This document shows, in pieces, positions 33,354 through 46,455 of a DNA stretch of 64,000 nt. How positions within the stretch are numbered: the first letter of the stretch is position 1; each line of letters opens with the position of its first letter. The position numbers and the translations under genes were made by a program. The notes under the pieces were generated by a model. The model worked only from the letters and a program-made list of their open reading frames with translations. It did not search any database and was not told the DNA's origin. This stretch comes from Neurospora intermedia (lineage: Eukaryota; Ascomycota; Sordariomycetes; Sordariales; Sordariaceae), in assembly GCA_037102815.1 (NCBI GenBank), contig BTPP01000007.1, positions 2,852,001 through 2,916,000 on the forward strand, given 5' to 3'.

Positions 33354-34670
33354 ATGGCTTCCCTCCTCAATCAGCTTCGTGGCTTGACCACAGTCGACTG
33401 TGACACTCTCGACGCCCATGGTGAGCAACACAATACGGCTATCTCCGCCGAAAACAAAGTAACACGCTTTGACAGTCGCACGCATATACGGTCCGTTTGC
33501 GGATTGTACATCGAATCAGGTATGTCTGTCTGGCTCGAATACCACCAAGCTCGGCGTAACCACTCGGTGAGACACAGAATACTACTGACAGCATTGCTAA
33601 CATGATCCAGGCCATTGTTCTTGCTGAAATTACCAAACTCGACGCCAATGGAAAGCTCATCTACCAAACTTTGATCGACGAGATCATTCCCATCGCCCAC
33701 TGGATGTTTGGCAACCAGACCGATGCCACGGTAGAAGAGCTTGCCTCCGAGCTGCTGGCTGTCGGCCTCGCCCTGCGCTTCATTCCCCATCTGAACGGCT
33801 TCATTCACATCCAGACCAACCCAAAGTGGTGTTATTCCACCGAGAAAACCGTTAAGAACGCCGAGAGTAAGCAAACCTACACTGAGCCCCAAGATAGTAT
33901 GGCCAATCTCTCTGACCAATCAACCCACCTACCCAGGAATCGTCGCCCACCTCAAACACCTCGCCCCCGACTTCGATACCTCGCGCATATGCATCAAGAT
34001 CCCCGCCACCTGGGAAGGCCTCCAAGCCTGCCGCGAGCTCGAGCGTCGGCACTCCATCGCCACTCTAGCTACCATCGTCTTCAGCATGGAGCAAGTCGCC
34101 CTCGCCGTCGACGCCGGCTGCCGCTACGTGGCGCCCTACGTCAACGAGCTGCGCGTACACTTTGACGCCACCTACACGGACGCAAACAAGGACCGGGCCG
34201 CCCTCTTTTGCGGCGCGGCGCAGCGCTACTGCGACGAAGTTGCTTCCTCTGCTTCTGCCGCGGAAGCCGCGCATGGGTCCTTGAATCTGCAGATGCAGAC
34301 GCAGGTCCTGGCTGCTTCCTTAACGAGCGTGGAGGAGGTGATGAGGCTGGCCGGAGCGGTGAAGCACATCACGGTGAGCCCGCCGCTGTTGATGGAGCTG
34401 GAGGCAACGCCTGCGGCGGGATGGCCGGGTGCGAGCACGGTCGGGGCTGCGGCAGCGATTACGGGCTCGAGGGTGAATGGTGATGCGGTCAGGTTGAGGG
34501 AACTGGTCAGGGACCAGAGTCAGTGGCGGCTGGCGTTCACGAGGGCCGAGGCCGGCGAGAGTGAGAGGAAGTTGGGGCAGGCTATTGGGATTTTTTGCGA
34601 TATGCAGGATCAGATTGAGAGGTTGGTGAGGAGGTGGGATTTGACGGGGAAGAAGTATGCGAGAGGCTAA
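33354..34670 (+). CDS. Transaldolase-family enzyme
   Basis: Transaldolase moves a dihydroxyacetone unit between sugar phosphates in the non-oxidative pentose phosphate pathway. Four exons (33354-33420, 33476-33519, 33611-33866, 33937-34670) give 366 aa. The 44-nt second exon restores VARIYGPFADCTSNQ, the family's conserved N-terminal 'DATSNP'-like strand, between LDAH and AIVLAEITK. The Schiff-base lysine is in RICIKIPATWEGLQA. The barrel continues with TLATIVFSMEQVALAVDAG and later VKHITVSPPLLMEL, and a basic end GKKYARG follows. It is longer than the main transaldolase (about 320-330 aa) and diverges in the middle, so it is probably a second, non-housekeeping member. All introns are short, with YAG acceptors and CTAAC or CTGAC branch sites. 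Confidence 0.88.
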
Positions 34671-37057
34671 GTGGGTGGGTGGGCGTGTGTTCATTGTTGT
34701 ACGTGACATTGGCCTTGCTTTTTCTGCCTTCCTTTTCAAAGTTTGGATCCGGCGTGTCTGGCGTTGGGTTGGCAAGTCAGGAACCGAGCAGCGTGGACCG
34801 TTGCTCTCTCTGGAGTTTAGACATGCTGGACATGATTTGATTTGGAACACCCAGGTTGATATGTTAACCGGCGAAACAGTCTCGTAGGCACCGACCAGAA
34901 TCCTCGCCTTTCTTTCTCATCTAGAAAAAAAGTCATTCGCTAATGTAGAGACGACCATCACCCATGCTTCTTTTCCTCCTCTCCCAAACTTGACGCCACA
35001 GATTACTTTGACGGGACCTGAAAGCGCGACATCAATGCTGTCTTCCATTTGGCAGGTCAATAGGACGGGATTGCGGTCAAAGGATAACATCCCTTGATTA
35101 ATGGAAGCGAAGCTGCAGCCTGGAGGGATATCTGTAGATGTCTCTGCCTGATACTCTGGAGCATCGACTTATACTAACAAATCAAAAGAAATGTTTGTCA
35201 GCGAACACCGCGTGCCATCTCTTTGAACCAAATTGATGTGCTCTTGTCGGGTGACAACTGCCAGCATCAACACCCGCGACAGCAGTTTGCGCTGGATAAG
35301 ACATGGGGACGTCGTCGCGGAACGAAACCTCGCGCCGGCATGATGGCGCTATTGACGCAATCAATTGATCTCGGCCCGTACCTGCATTTCTCCCATTCCG
35401 AGGAATAACGCCGCAACGTGCTCGGCCGCAGCATGAAGACGGGAGGTATACGCTGCAGCGCATGGCATCAACCCATCCACTGCACTACACGCCCGGCTCC
35501 ATCAATGATCGACTTTCATGTTCACCCACCGGGTTTAGTCGTGTGACACGCTCATAGGACGGATAGGACGGATATAAATTGAAGCCCACACTCTACTAGT
35601 TCGGGCTTTGAAAGAGCAAGAAGTCGAGGGTTGCGCTTGAGGATGCAAAGCGGATGGCGTCGTTTGATCTCTGCCCTTTTTGGCAACCTGACAGATTGAA
35701 TTCGGCCTCGAAACACCTAAATATGTGAAGAGAAGAAAGGAGAGAACATTTCCTAAACTCCGTATGGCTCGTCCCGTCCTTTCGACAGTCCCAAATCACA
35801 ACAATTTTCAGGTTCGAGAAACATCCTCAGCCGTTAAGCGTCCCGGTTCCAACGTCATCGATGAGCGAGGAAGCACCCGCTTCGTCTCTTTGTGCCGGAT
35901 CGGCGTCATGATCATCTGATAACTCGCCCACCCACCTACCCGGAGACCTAAGGTTAGCTGAGCGATTCCTCTTCAAGAGCTCACGAGATCAACAAGGATG
36001 TTCCCCAGGAAAGAAGCTCAGGGTATGTATGCTCGCCAAGCCGTTGTTTCCCCGGATAAAAAGAAGCCATTGTCCCCCCTCCGCTTCCCCGCAATATGTA
36101 CCTCGCACCAAGCCCGGCCCGGGCATCTGGGGGATCGCTTAGTCCGCCTTTTTTCCCCCAAATCTTCGCTTGTTTCGATTACCCGGTCTACATCGCTCCT
36201 CATCTTCAAGATAGCCTCGCTCTTGGCTTTTTTTTGACTTTCTATCCTGGCCCAGGAGCGATGAACATACGTGTAGATACTCTCTAGGCTGGGCTGATAA
36301 GCAGGAAATCCTTTTGTCTTCGGTTTCTGGATTAACTATGGCGAGGTGGGCATTTACCATTGGGCATTGTTCAACTTTATCTCAAAAGGCCCCCCAAAAA
36401 AGAGAGAAAAAAAAAAGGATGCTTCACGTTTGGCAACCCCCACACTGGAATGAGGGTTACATCCTGAAAGTGCGGGACAATGTCCCTTCGCCAATAACCT
36501 CATCAACCGACCAATCATAAAGTAACAAGATCTCTCCTCCCCAGAACCCCAACCTCGCTCGCTGGCCCTTCCCCAAGCTTCATTTTATCCGCTGTGCCCA
36601 GTAGCGATCCGCCGCTTCCATCTCCAACTTTGGTACTTGGGGTAACGGCAGCGTGGTCGAGGGTGGTATTTGCCGGTTCACTAGCCTCTCTCTCGTGAGA
36701 AAAGCGAGCTAGGTCGACAGGGTCAATGACGACCTTCCGGAAGAAACGAATGCCACCTATCCCAACGATTTACCTTCCTAGTTGATTTATGATTTATCCA
36801 CAAACGTGGTAAAGGGTAGAAGCACCATGCCGTCACCGGGAGCATATGGACCATCTCGTGAACGTTCGCTGCTTCAGTATATCATCCCGATGACCTCCGT
36901 CAGTTTGATCTGCGATGTTGATGTCTTTTCACCGTGTTGTTCCCGCGCCGCCAAAAAGAGTGCTGTCTCAAGCATTCGTTGATAGCCCCCCACTTACCAT
37001 ACAGTTGCTACTGTATAGCTCGGGTATAGCGTAGCGTGCCATTAAGTCCTCCTCACA
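34671..37057. other. 2.4-kb spacer upstream of the GH115 gene
   Basis: The spacer holds the transaldolase 3' end and the GH115 promoter. Only short, domain-free open frames occur (for example 36314-36520 plus). I see no RNA gene and no transposon trace. Confidence 0.45.
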
Positions 37058-40000
37058 ATGCTTCTCACGGGTGCCAAGGGGACCTTATGGCTCGCCTTCA
37101 CCTCCGTGGTCGCGGCCCTAGGCCAGGAGCCCATCATCTCCTTCGACAAAGCACCGGGTGCTCTCCAGATTGCTGGTGGCAAGATCTCTCAAGGTCAAAT
37201 CCGGGTGGCCAAGAACGAGTACTGGGGCGTCATCCGCGCTGCTGGTGATCTCGCTCTCGACTTTGGCCGTGTCACTGGCATGAACTACACCCTTTCCAAT
37301 GGCGAAAAGGGTGCCAGTCCGGCCGTCTACACCTACAACCCGGTCGATAACATGAACAACACTCATGTAGGTAACTTGCGAGCGTCAAGAGAGCTTGGAC
37401 CGCCGATACAAGTTAAGTAGGTACGTAGCTGACAGCTCAACAGTACAGCACCACTGGAATCGCAAACTTCACCGGACCTGCTTACTCCGACCCCTCCCCG
37501 TCCGATACCGTCATCATTGCCGGCACAATCGGCCAGTCCGAGGTTATCGACAGCCTCATCGCCTCCGAGAAGCTCGATGTGTCGGCCACCAAGGGCAAGT
37601 GGGAATCTTTCACCAGCCAGGTGATCGAAAACCCTATCCAGGGCTGTTCTTCAGCACTGGTTATTGCTGGAAGCGACCCTCGCGGGACAATCTTCGGCAT
37701 CTACGACGTGAGCGAGCAGATTGGCGTCAGCCCTTGGTATTTCTGGGCCGACGTGCCGACCAGGCAAAACAAGAACATCTACGCCCTCAACAAGAAGAAG
37801 GTCCAGGGGCCGCCGTCTGTCAAGTACAGAGGCTTCTTCCTCAACGACGAGCAGCCGGCCCTGACCAACTGGGTCGAGGAGCACTGGGAAAGAACGCCCT
37901 ATGGCGCCGGCTACAGGCCTGCCTTTTACGGCCTCATCTTCGAGGTTCTGCTTCGTCTCCGAGCCAACTACCTCTGGCCCGCTGTCTGGGGAACCATGTT
38001 CGAGGTGGATGACCCGGGCAACCAGCCTTTCGCTGACGCTTTCGAGATCGTCCTGGGTACCTCTCACACCGAGCCCATGATGCGTGCGCAAAACGAGTTT
38101 GGCCATTTCTACCAGGGCCCTTGGGCGTACAACCTGAACAACGAGACCATCGATGATTACTTTCGCTACGGTGTCCAGAGAGCCAAGCCCTATGCGCGCA
38201 ACAGCTTGTGGACGATGGGCATGCGCGGCACCGGTGACACGGCCATCGAGGGTCTCGGAGTTGACCACATTGTGGACATGCTGACCACCTTGGTCCACAA
38301 TCAGCGTCAGATCCTCGCCGAAGGGTTGGGTGTATCCGACGTTACCACCATCCCGCAGGCGTGGTGTCTGTACAAGGAGGTCATGACCTATCTCTTCGCC
38401 GGCCTGGAGGTCCCCGACGACATCACTCTGCTGTGGGCCGACGACAACTGGGGCCATGTCCGCCGACTTCCGCTGCTCAACGAGACCTCTCGTGCCGGAG
38501 GCGCTGGTGTGTATTACCACTTTGATTACGTCGGTGACCCGCGCAACTACAAGTGGATCAACACGGTGCAGCTTTCCAAGACGACCGAGCAGATGCATAT
38601 GACGTATGCCCGCGGCGCAGATAGAATTTGGATCGTCAACGTTGGTGATATGAAGGCGAACGAGATCCCCATCAACCACTGGTTCGACCTGGGCTATGAC
38701 ATGGAGAGGTGGGACGTTGACAGCACCGAGGAGTGGGCCAAGACCTGGGCCGCCCGCGAGTTCGGCTCCACGTATGCCGATGAGATTGGCGATATCATGA
38801 TCAAGTATGCCATGTACGCCAGCAGACGCAAGTTTGAGCTCGTCGAGCCTCAGACCTACTCGGTCATCAACTACAACGAGGCCGACGCGGTTCTGCAGCA
38901 GTGGGCTGACCTCCGTGCCCATGCCCAGGCTGTCTATGATAAGCTTGACGAGGCCTACAAGCCTGCCTTCTTTGAGATGATTCTTCATCCTGCCATTGGT
39001 GGTGAGGTCGTCCACAGGATCTATGCGGGTGGTGCGAAGAACTTGCTGTATTCTGGCCAGAAGCGCAACTCTGCCAATGAGGTGATCAACCAGGTTTTGG
39101 CGGCGTCTGACGAGGACTGGCAGTTGCAGGAGCGCTGGGATGCTTTGCTCGGCGGCAAGTGGAGGCACTTTATGGATCGTACGTTGACCCGGAACCCCTT
39201 TGGTTAAAAGGAGTTGGTAGGAGTTGTGCTAACCTTGGACTGGCAGAAACCCATCTTGGATATGACGGCTACTGGCAGCAGCCTATGAGGAACACCTTAC
39301 CTGCCATGGTGTACGTCCAGACACATTTTGGGTCTGTGGCTGGCCACGTTGGTGTCGGTGTTGAGGGCTCGAACGCCACAGTCCCGGGTGACGACAAGTA
39401 CCACGCCAACAGCGGCAACAACCTCTCGCTCCCACCCATGGATCCCTATGGCCCAGCTACCCGCTATTTTGACGTCTTTTCTCGCGGTACCAAGGACTGC
39501 GCATGGCAGGCGGCTCCATGGCAACCATGGGTCAAGCTGTCGCAGTACAATGGGACGGTTGGGCCCAAGGGATCCGATACCCGCGTCCAAGTGTCGATTG
39601 ACTGGTCCAAGGCGCCCAAGGCACCTTTTTCCAGCACCGTAAATATCAACGTCACGAACTCGTGCGGTGGCGGGCCCATGGTCCAGGTCCCCGTGCAGAT
39701 CCGTTCCGTACCCTCCAACTTTACCAAGGGCTTCGTCGAGTCCGACGGGCACGTCGCCATCACAGGCGCCCACTACTCGGCCATCATCCCGCCCAAGGAA
39801 AAGTCAAAGCTCAACGACAAGGTCACTTACCACACGCTGAGCAAGTACGGCCGCAGCGGCAGCGGCGTCGGTCTCGTGCCTCTCAAGACGGAGAAGTTGA
39901 CCGTCGAGACCGCGCCCGCGCTCGAGTACGACCTATACTTGTTCACCAACCACACCAAGGCCAACGTGACCGTTCTCATCTCCCCAGTACTCAATTACCT

Positions 40001-40400
40001 CGGCGAGTGGACTCCTCTCGAATATGGCATCTCCTTGTACCCCGCCGGCGCATCCACCCCGTCTGACCCGAAGATGGTCCGCCCCGTCGGTCCCACCGTC
40101 GGCGCCAACATGCCCGAGGGCTGGGGCTACGCCGTCGCCGACAGCGCGTGGGGCACCGTCGGCAACTACACCACCAGCACCTTTTCGGTACCTCAGGAGG
40201 GCGCGTACAAGCTCCGCTTCTGGGCGCTCATGCCGGGGATTATGGTGCAGAAGATCATTGTCGATATGGGCGGCGTCCGCAAGAGCTTCTTTGGCCCGCC
40301 CGAGAGCTTCATGGTGGGCAGGGACCAGGTGGGGAGGTATAACCAGACCAGCTTTTTGGCGGAGGTTGATACGCTTGGAGGATTGTATGAGAAGCAATAG
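37058..40400 (+). CDS. Secreted GH115 alpha-glucuronidase (xylan side-chain removal)
   Basis: GH115 enzymes remove (4-O-methyl-)glucuronic acid from xylan, acting on internal as well as terminal residues. Three exons (37058-37366, 37444-39178, 39247-40400) give 1065 aa, in the family's usual ~970-1070 range. Residues 1-~22 (MLLTGAKGTLWLAFTSVVAA) are a signal peptide. The N-terminal domain contains SALVIAGSDPRGTIFGIYDV and WADVPTRQNKNIYAL. The central barrel has FFLNDEQPALTNWVEEHW, LRANYLWPAVWGTMFEVDD, LGTSHTEPMMRAQNEFGHF, LLWADDNWGHVRRLP and YYHFDYVGDPRNYKWINT. The C-terminal beta-rich part carries many N-glycosylation sequons (NVTNS, NHTKA, NYTTS). Intron 1 (37367-37443) and intron 2 (39179-39246, GTGCTAACC branch) join in frame as MDQTHLGYDGYW. 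It is probably co-regulated with other hemicellulases; I see no neighbour of that kind. Confidence 0.93.
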
Positions 40401-41591
40401 AATAGGTGGAACTTGGGTAGACGAGCATTGTTGGATGCTCCGGCCGAGGCATAGGGTTGATAGAAAAATTGAAGCTCTATGAGCAGCGAGCGCCTTTGAT
40501 GCTTTCAGTACCTACCTATTTCTGTTTCTTGGTGACATGACCTTGGGCCATTGAAGCCACACAAGCTTGCGAATAGATGTCCCGCGCAAAGATGGAAGTC
40601 GAGATGAACGAATGGCGGTGTTCTGTGGATTTCCCTTGTTGCAACTTGAAGTGGAAGTCCAGTGGAAGTGGAAGTGATGATGAGTGATGCCCGATGCGCT
40701 GTAACGCTGTTCCGTCATTGCACCTGTCAGCCACTTGTTCAACAGCTAGCTGCAGCTGTAGCGCTGTGGTGAAACAACGTTTAGCCTGTTTCAGTGGGCA
40801 GCAGCTCGCCAGGGCGGGCAGCGCCAGGGCTTACATCCCAAGTGGGGCCTGCCACCTCAGCAAATCGTTGTTGCAGCAACCAGCGGGGCCCGATAAACAC
40901 GCTTCGAGGTCCATTCCACTTCCCTTCCTTCCTGGAGCCGGCCGCGGTGGTGGTGGAAACATGGATGGAACTGGATTGATTTGTAGGTCCAGGGCATCCA
41001 TCATTCTTCCCTCTTTTCTCCCTTGTGTCCTGCATTCATCCGTTCTGCATCACGGGTCGCATCCATCAACGGGTTGTTGTTTTGTTCTTTACTCTTTTTT
41101 TCTTATTATTTACTCTTGCATGACCCACCACCGCCCCTCCATCGTCAACATTGGATCGCACATCACCACCAAGAACTCAACCAACGCCTTGGAGGGACCA
41201 AGTACTATAACGAAAACCTACTACTATCGATCCACGACAGACAGGCAGACAGACTACATTTGCAAACATAGCCCACGACATTTACGAGACGACCGACCAC
41301 CTTACAAAGTACGCGACGACGACCCAAAAATCACCTACCTGTATCGCTCTTATTTCTTTTTCTTGGAAGACACGACGATATCCCGACCCAACTGCCACTC
41401 TTTACTGCCTGCCGACTTACCTAGCATTCCAATACACATACAATAACGGTCCTTTCTTTTACCCCTCGCTTTGCAGCCAAAATCTCTGAGAGAAGGACGC
41501 CGGCTCCGGACCAAAGGAAAACAAGGTGGGCCGAGCCGGCTACGGACATCAGCAAACAGACAGGTGGAGGTGCGAGGATAAGACCCTCAAG
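40401..41591. other. Kinesin promoter and 5' leader
   Basis: This 1.2-kb spacer has a pyrimidine- and A/C-rich right half typical of a fungal 5' leader. The 250-codon open frame at 40694-41446 is Ser/His/Pro-rich, lacks any domain and is probably chance. Confidence 0.45.
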
Positions 41592-44500
41592 ATGTCGGGC
41601 TATCCAGACCCGAACGCTTCGTCCATTACGGTCGCAGGTATGTTTCGCAACTCTGTGCGGTCGGTTGTCATTGCTTTCTTGCTTGTTGGTTTCGTTTTGC
41701 CTTGTTGTTCAAAGAGGAATGCGCTTGCTGACTTTAAGCATGCTATAGTTCGTGTCCGACCGTTTACAATTAGAGAAGCTGCCCAACTGTGAGCAATATC
41801 ACTCACTGCCTTACACATGACGCGCTCGACAGACTGGACGAACCGAGACTGACAGATGCCGTTGCATACAGGGTCAGGAGAGATGAAGGCACGGTATTCC
41901 TGGGAGACGGGTCGCTGGCGGCCGCGCCAACCCCAAAACTCAACCAGAGGGGAATCCGGCCGGTGATCAAGGTGGTGGACGATAGATGCCTGTAGGTTCT
42001 CTGTTCTCTTCCCTATAGGCAGGACTGATGGGGTATCCAAAACCAGAGATGCTAACAAGTTCGCCGATGAAAAGTGTATTCGATCCTCCAGAAGATAACC
42101 CAATTCAGAAATTCTCCCGATCAGTCGTGCCAGCGATGGGCAAGAAAGTCAAGGACCAAGTCTTTGCCTTTGACCGAGTATTCGACGAGAACACCTCCCA
42201 GGTGGAAGTCTACGAAGGCACAACCAAGGGCCTCTTGGATAGTGTCCTTGATGGCTACAACGCGACTGTCTTCGCTTATGGCGCCACCGGCTGCGGCAAA
42301 ACCCATACCATTACCGGAACGCCACAATCTCCGGGCATCATTTTCCTCACCATGCAGGAGCTCTTCGAAAAGATCAACGAGCGCAGCGGCGAGAAACACA
42401 CCGAGGTCACACTCTCCTACCTTGAAATCTACAACGAGACGATTCGGGACCTGCTCGTGCCTCCTGGCAGCGCCACGAACAAGCAAGGGTTGATGCTGCG
42501 GGAGGACTCGAATCAAGGAGTGAGCGTCGCCGGTCTCACGAGCCACAAGCCCAAGGATGTGCAGGAGGTCATGGACATGATAGTACAAGGCAACGAGTAC
42601 CGCACCGTATCCCCCACCGCCGCCAATGCGGTCTCGTCACGCTCACATGCCGTCCTGCAAATTAACGTGGCGCAAAAAGACCGGAACGCTGCCGTCAATG
42701 AACCCCACACCATGGCCACGCTATCCATCATTGACTTGGCTGGAAGTGAGCGCGCCAGTGCAACCAAGAACCGCGGCGAACGGCTGCTGGAGGGCGCCAA
42801 CATCAACAAGTCCCTCCTTGCGCTGGGCAGCTGCATCAATGCGCTCTGCGACCCGCGCAAGAGCAACCATGTCCCTTACCGAAACAGCAAGCTGACGAGG
42901 CTCCTCAAGTTCAGTCTAGGCGGAAACTGCAAGACGGTCATGATTGTATGCGTGAGCCCGTCGAGCGAGCACTTTGACGAAACGCAAAACACGTTGCGGT
43001 ACGCGAACCGGGCCAAGAACATTCAGACAAAGGTCACGCGCAATGTGTTCAACGTGAATCGCCACGTCAAGGACTTTTTGGTCAAGATTGACGAGCAGAT
43101 GGCCCTCATCAACGAGCTCAAGGCCCAGCAGCGCGATGCCGAAAAGGTCTTCTTCTCAAAGTTTCTCAAGCAGAGCGAGAAGCGCGATGCCGTAGTGCGA
43201 GAGGGCCTGGCCAGGCTGCACGCCGCCTACGAGCATGCTGAGAAGGACCGCATGGAGGTGATCGGGCTCATGAAGCAGCAGCGCGCTATTGAGAGAAGGA
43301 TAGGTCTATTGTCGTCTTGGACTGCAGCCTTTGATTCCGTTTGCGATGCCCGCGGGTGCGCGAGTGAGCAGGAGATGCCTGCTCCTTTGGCAACCATCCG
43401 CAAGACCGCCGTCGGGATCCTGAACGAGCTCGAAATCAACAGAAATCATATCCACCAGCGTCTTGGGAGGTGTAACTGGGAGCGAGCCCTTGATACAGCG
43501 CTTCAGCACAGCATTTCGCAGTTACCTGCTATGGGCGGGAACAGCGAAGGTTGCAACGCTGAAAGGGACATTCTCGCGCGGGAGGCAGAGTTACTAAGAA
43601 CAGGATTTATGCGCGATGCATACCACGAGGTAGTTGAGCAGGATAAGACTGGTGATGCAGCGATCGTGCAGACATTACTAATGGCGCAGTTTGAGATTAT
43701 GGCAAGCCTAGAGGAGTTGTTGAGGATGGAGGACCGACAGGCGATGGAGCATGCGAAGGCGATGGTGAACAGGCTGTTGGAGACGGGACTTCAGGCGGTT
43801 GGCCAGGTCGTCAAGCCTGATGGAAGTCTTTCGACGGCTGGTTACCAGGGAACAGGACTCAGTGTGCCCAAACTGAGGAGGAAAAGTGGTGCGATTAATG
43901 GCGCAAAGTCGATTCCCCAACCAGTGTTTTCTGCCAGCGCGGCGCTGACAACGACAATTCCGACTTCGACTGAGACTGCTATGGACATCTCGACAGAGCC
44001 GGAAGCGGATGTAGAGGGGCAACTGGAGAACTGGGACGGGGAGAGCGTTCCTCATCTTTCACCAGTAAAGGCCAGAAAGGTTGCCTACGCAGCATCCAAG
44101 AAGGCTGGCACATCGTTTACATTCACGCCCGTAAAGAAGAAGCATTCTGTGCGATGGAGAGACGATGAAACAGAAGAAGGAACACTAGCCGACTTTGAGA
44201 AGACGCCGCAGAAGTGGGACTCTAGTCCGGGCGAGCCTGAAAATGGCATTTCGCCTGTTCGACCGCCGATGCCGAGTTACCTTGGCGGCATGAAGAGCCC
44301 TCCACCTCCACAGCGCGACAATGCCGACGAGGACGTAGAAATGGACGACGGGGCCGGCCCGGCATTGTCATCGATCCCAGATCTTTCGGGGCTATCTATC
44401 GGCAAGCCGAACCGGTTCCAGGCCGGATTCTTGTCCAAGTCTAGGACTTCACTAGCTGGATCAACCCCCGGAGCGACTATCACTGGCAGCGGAGTACTTC

Positions 44501-45738
44501 AATCGCAGCCACCACCGGTCTTCAACTTGAACCTGACCAACAGCAATAACTCTGTTTCACAGCAGAACGGAAGTGGCGAGGAGAGACCAGCGCAGCCGTT
44601 GAGGAGCATTCCCGTAAGTCGAGCAGCTAATGCCTACTCTTCGCCGATATCATACTCCGCCAAAACGCCGAACGCGGCTCCTTCAACGACGAACACGATG
44701 AACGGCGGCAACCACGACGGAAGTCCCAAGATTCCACACCCACCAACTACGTCCTCCTTACCACAAGTTGACGAAAACCAGCCACCCGTTACCGTGCGCA
44801 AGTCATCGTCTCGATTATCAGTCGGCTCGGCCATCCCGCGCCGCCTCTCTACCTCACCCCGTTCAGGTTCTGGAGGCTCGACGGACTCGGATAACTCACT
44901 AGTCATCGACCCCCTCAAACTCAGATCGGCTCTGCAGGAGAAGAAACGTCGCGGCAGGCTTAGCTTGATGTCGGGCACCGCAGCGTCGATCGCCAAGGCC
45001 AAGCGAAGGGCGTCTAGCGCGGCTCCACTTCCGAACGGCCCCGGTGGTGGTAACGACTCGGCTTCGACTCCAGGGCCAGCGGCGTCACGACCGAGCATCG
45101 CCAAAGTCTCGCATAGGGCCAGTATCGGCCACGGCAGATCGAGCATCGGCGGTCATAGAGCCAGTTTCGGAGGCAGCCTGCACGGAAGAGCCAGTATGGG
45201 CGCTCACCACCGGGCCAGCATCGGTGCGGGCGGCCACCCGGGGCTTGGAGGAGCTGGGCGGAGAAGCAGTATGGGCGTGGGCGGCGGCCCACTGGCTAGC
45301 GCCACCAATGGTATTTCGAGACATCGGAAGGGCAGTGGTCTAGAAAAGTCGGGTGCGGTGGCTACCACTAGGAAGGGAGGTATTCCGTTGCCGACTATCG
45401 CGGGGTCGCCTCCTGTTAGAAGCGGGACGACAGGGTTGGCCGCTAGGAGGGCCAGTTTGGGTCCGAACAGCGCGTGGCTGGTGGAGAGCGGGATGATGGG
45501 GCCGAAAAGTGGCATTGGTCTGACGAATGCTCAACCTAGGAGGATGGGGATCAATGGAAATGGAAATGGCTTCGGCAAGGGAAGTCCAAACGGAGGTGAA
45601 GAAGATAACAATTCTGCGTCAGGGACGACGGCCGCGAATAGGCTGAGCGGGTTCGGATCATTTGATGGTAAGAATAGGAGAATTACCATTGGGGCTGGGC
45701 CGATTGGTAAGAAGTCGAGCTCTTCCCTGTGGCAGTGA
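41592..45738 (+). CDS. Kinesin-8 motor (Kip3/KIF18 type)
   Basis: Kinesin-8 motors walk to microtubule plus ends and promote their disassembly, positioning spindles and nuclei. Four exons (41592-41637, 41749-41788, 41833-41991, 42075-45738) give 1302 aa. The motor (residues ~10-400) starts ITVAVRVRPFTIREA and has a Walker A variant FAYGATGCGKTHTITGT, switch I NAVSSRSHAVLQI, switch II IIDLAGSERAS and NTLRYANRAKNIQTKV. The insert RLTDAVAYRVRRDEG before VVDDRCLVFDP is long, as in fungal Kip3. A helical neck and coiled coil follow (residues ~400-500); the rest is disordered and basic. The C-terminal ~300 residues repeat the unit R-[AS]-S-[IMFL]-G many times. The third intron ends in AAG, not CAG or TAG; an alternative AAG acceptor nearby would add SPMKS. 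The second intron is only 44 nt. Confidence 0.93.
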
Positions 45739-46455
45739 GGATGGGGGAGCGATCGTATTGCATAGCGTAATTAGCATGGAAGCAATGCTGCTGGATAAGG
45801 GTTAAGCGTCGTCACTTTAGGCTAGATGGGTGTTTGCATAGCATTCATGTACCGTCGTTGTACATTTCTTTGGTCGGAGGTGTGGTGGAGCTGGAGTTGG
45901 CCTTCTTGTTTCTTTCGACCAAGTTGGAAGTCGGTGCTGTTGACGGTTTCTGCATTGCTTGATAGAAGGCTATGAGTCGAAGACATGTCCCTGAGTACAT
46001 GTTTCTTGTACATACTTGGCGAAATTTTACTCACGATACCTCTTTAATTTGTAGTGCACCGATGACCGATGGTGGTGGTGGTAATGTTGATGATGAGGGG
46101 TATCACGTGCAATGGCTGTGGCTGAGTCTGACAGAGAGACGCTACAAGCCACAGTTACATCAACTCAGGTTGCTGCTACCGTACTGTGGCTTAACATTTG
46201 TCGTCCGCGCGCGTCGCTAGTACGACAGCCGCCGCGGTACCTATCGAACCAAAAGCTCAATTCATTCAGTTGCAGTTCCATCATCGCCAACCCACCAAGA
46301 ACAACGAACCATTCCCATCCCATCTTCATTGACGCCGACGACAACGACCACCCTACATTGTGCTCGTTCATCACCACACCTTGACTCTTGCCAAGATAAT
46401 CTGAATTGGAGTAATCTTTCTTTTCTATCGCACAAATAACGACAGATCAATCAAG
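45739..46455. other. Spacer between kinesin and zinc-finger gene
   Basis: The kinesin 3' flank and zinc-finger promoter share this spacer. It becomes C/A-rich near the ATG at 46456. No gene was recognised. Confidence 0.45.

Noticed and set aside
37651-39168. 505-codon open frame antisense to the GH115 gene
   Set aside because: It lies wholly within a coding exon with clear GH115 motifs. Long antisense frames are common opposite GC-rich codon usage, and it shows no domain.
40694-41446. 250-codon frame upstream of the kinesin
   Set aside because: Ser/His/Pro-rich chance frame across a spacer and 5' leader, with no domain.
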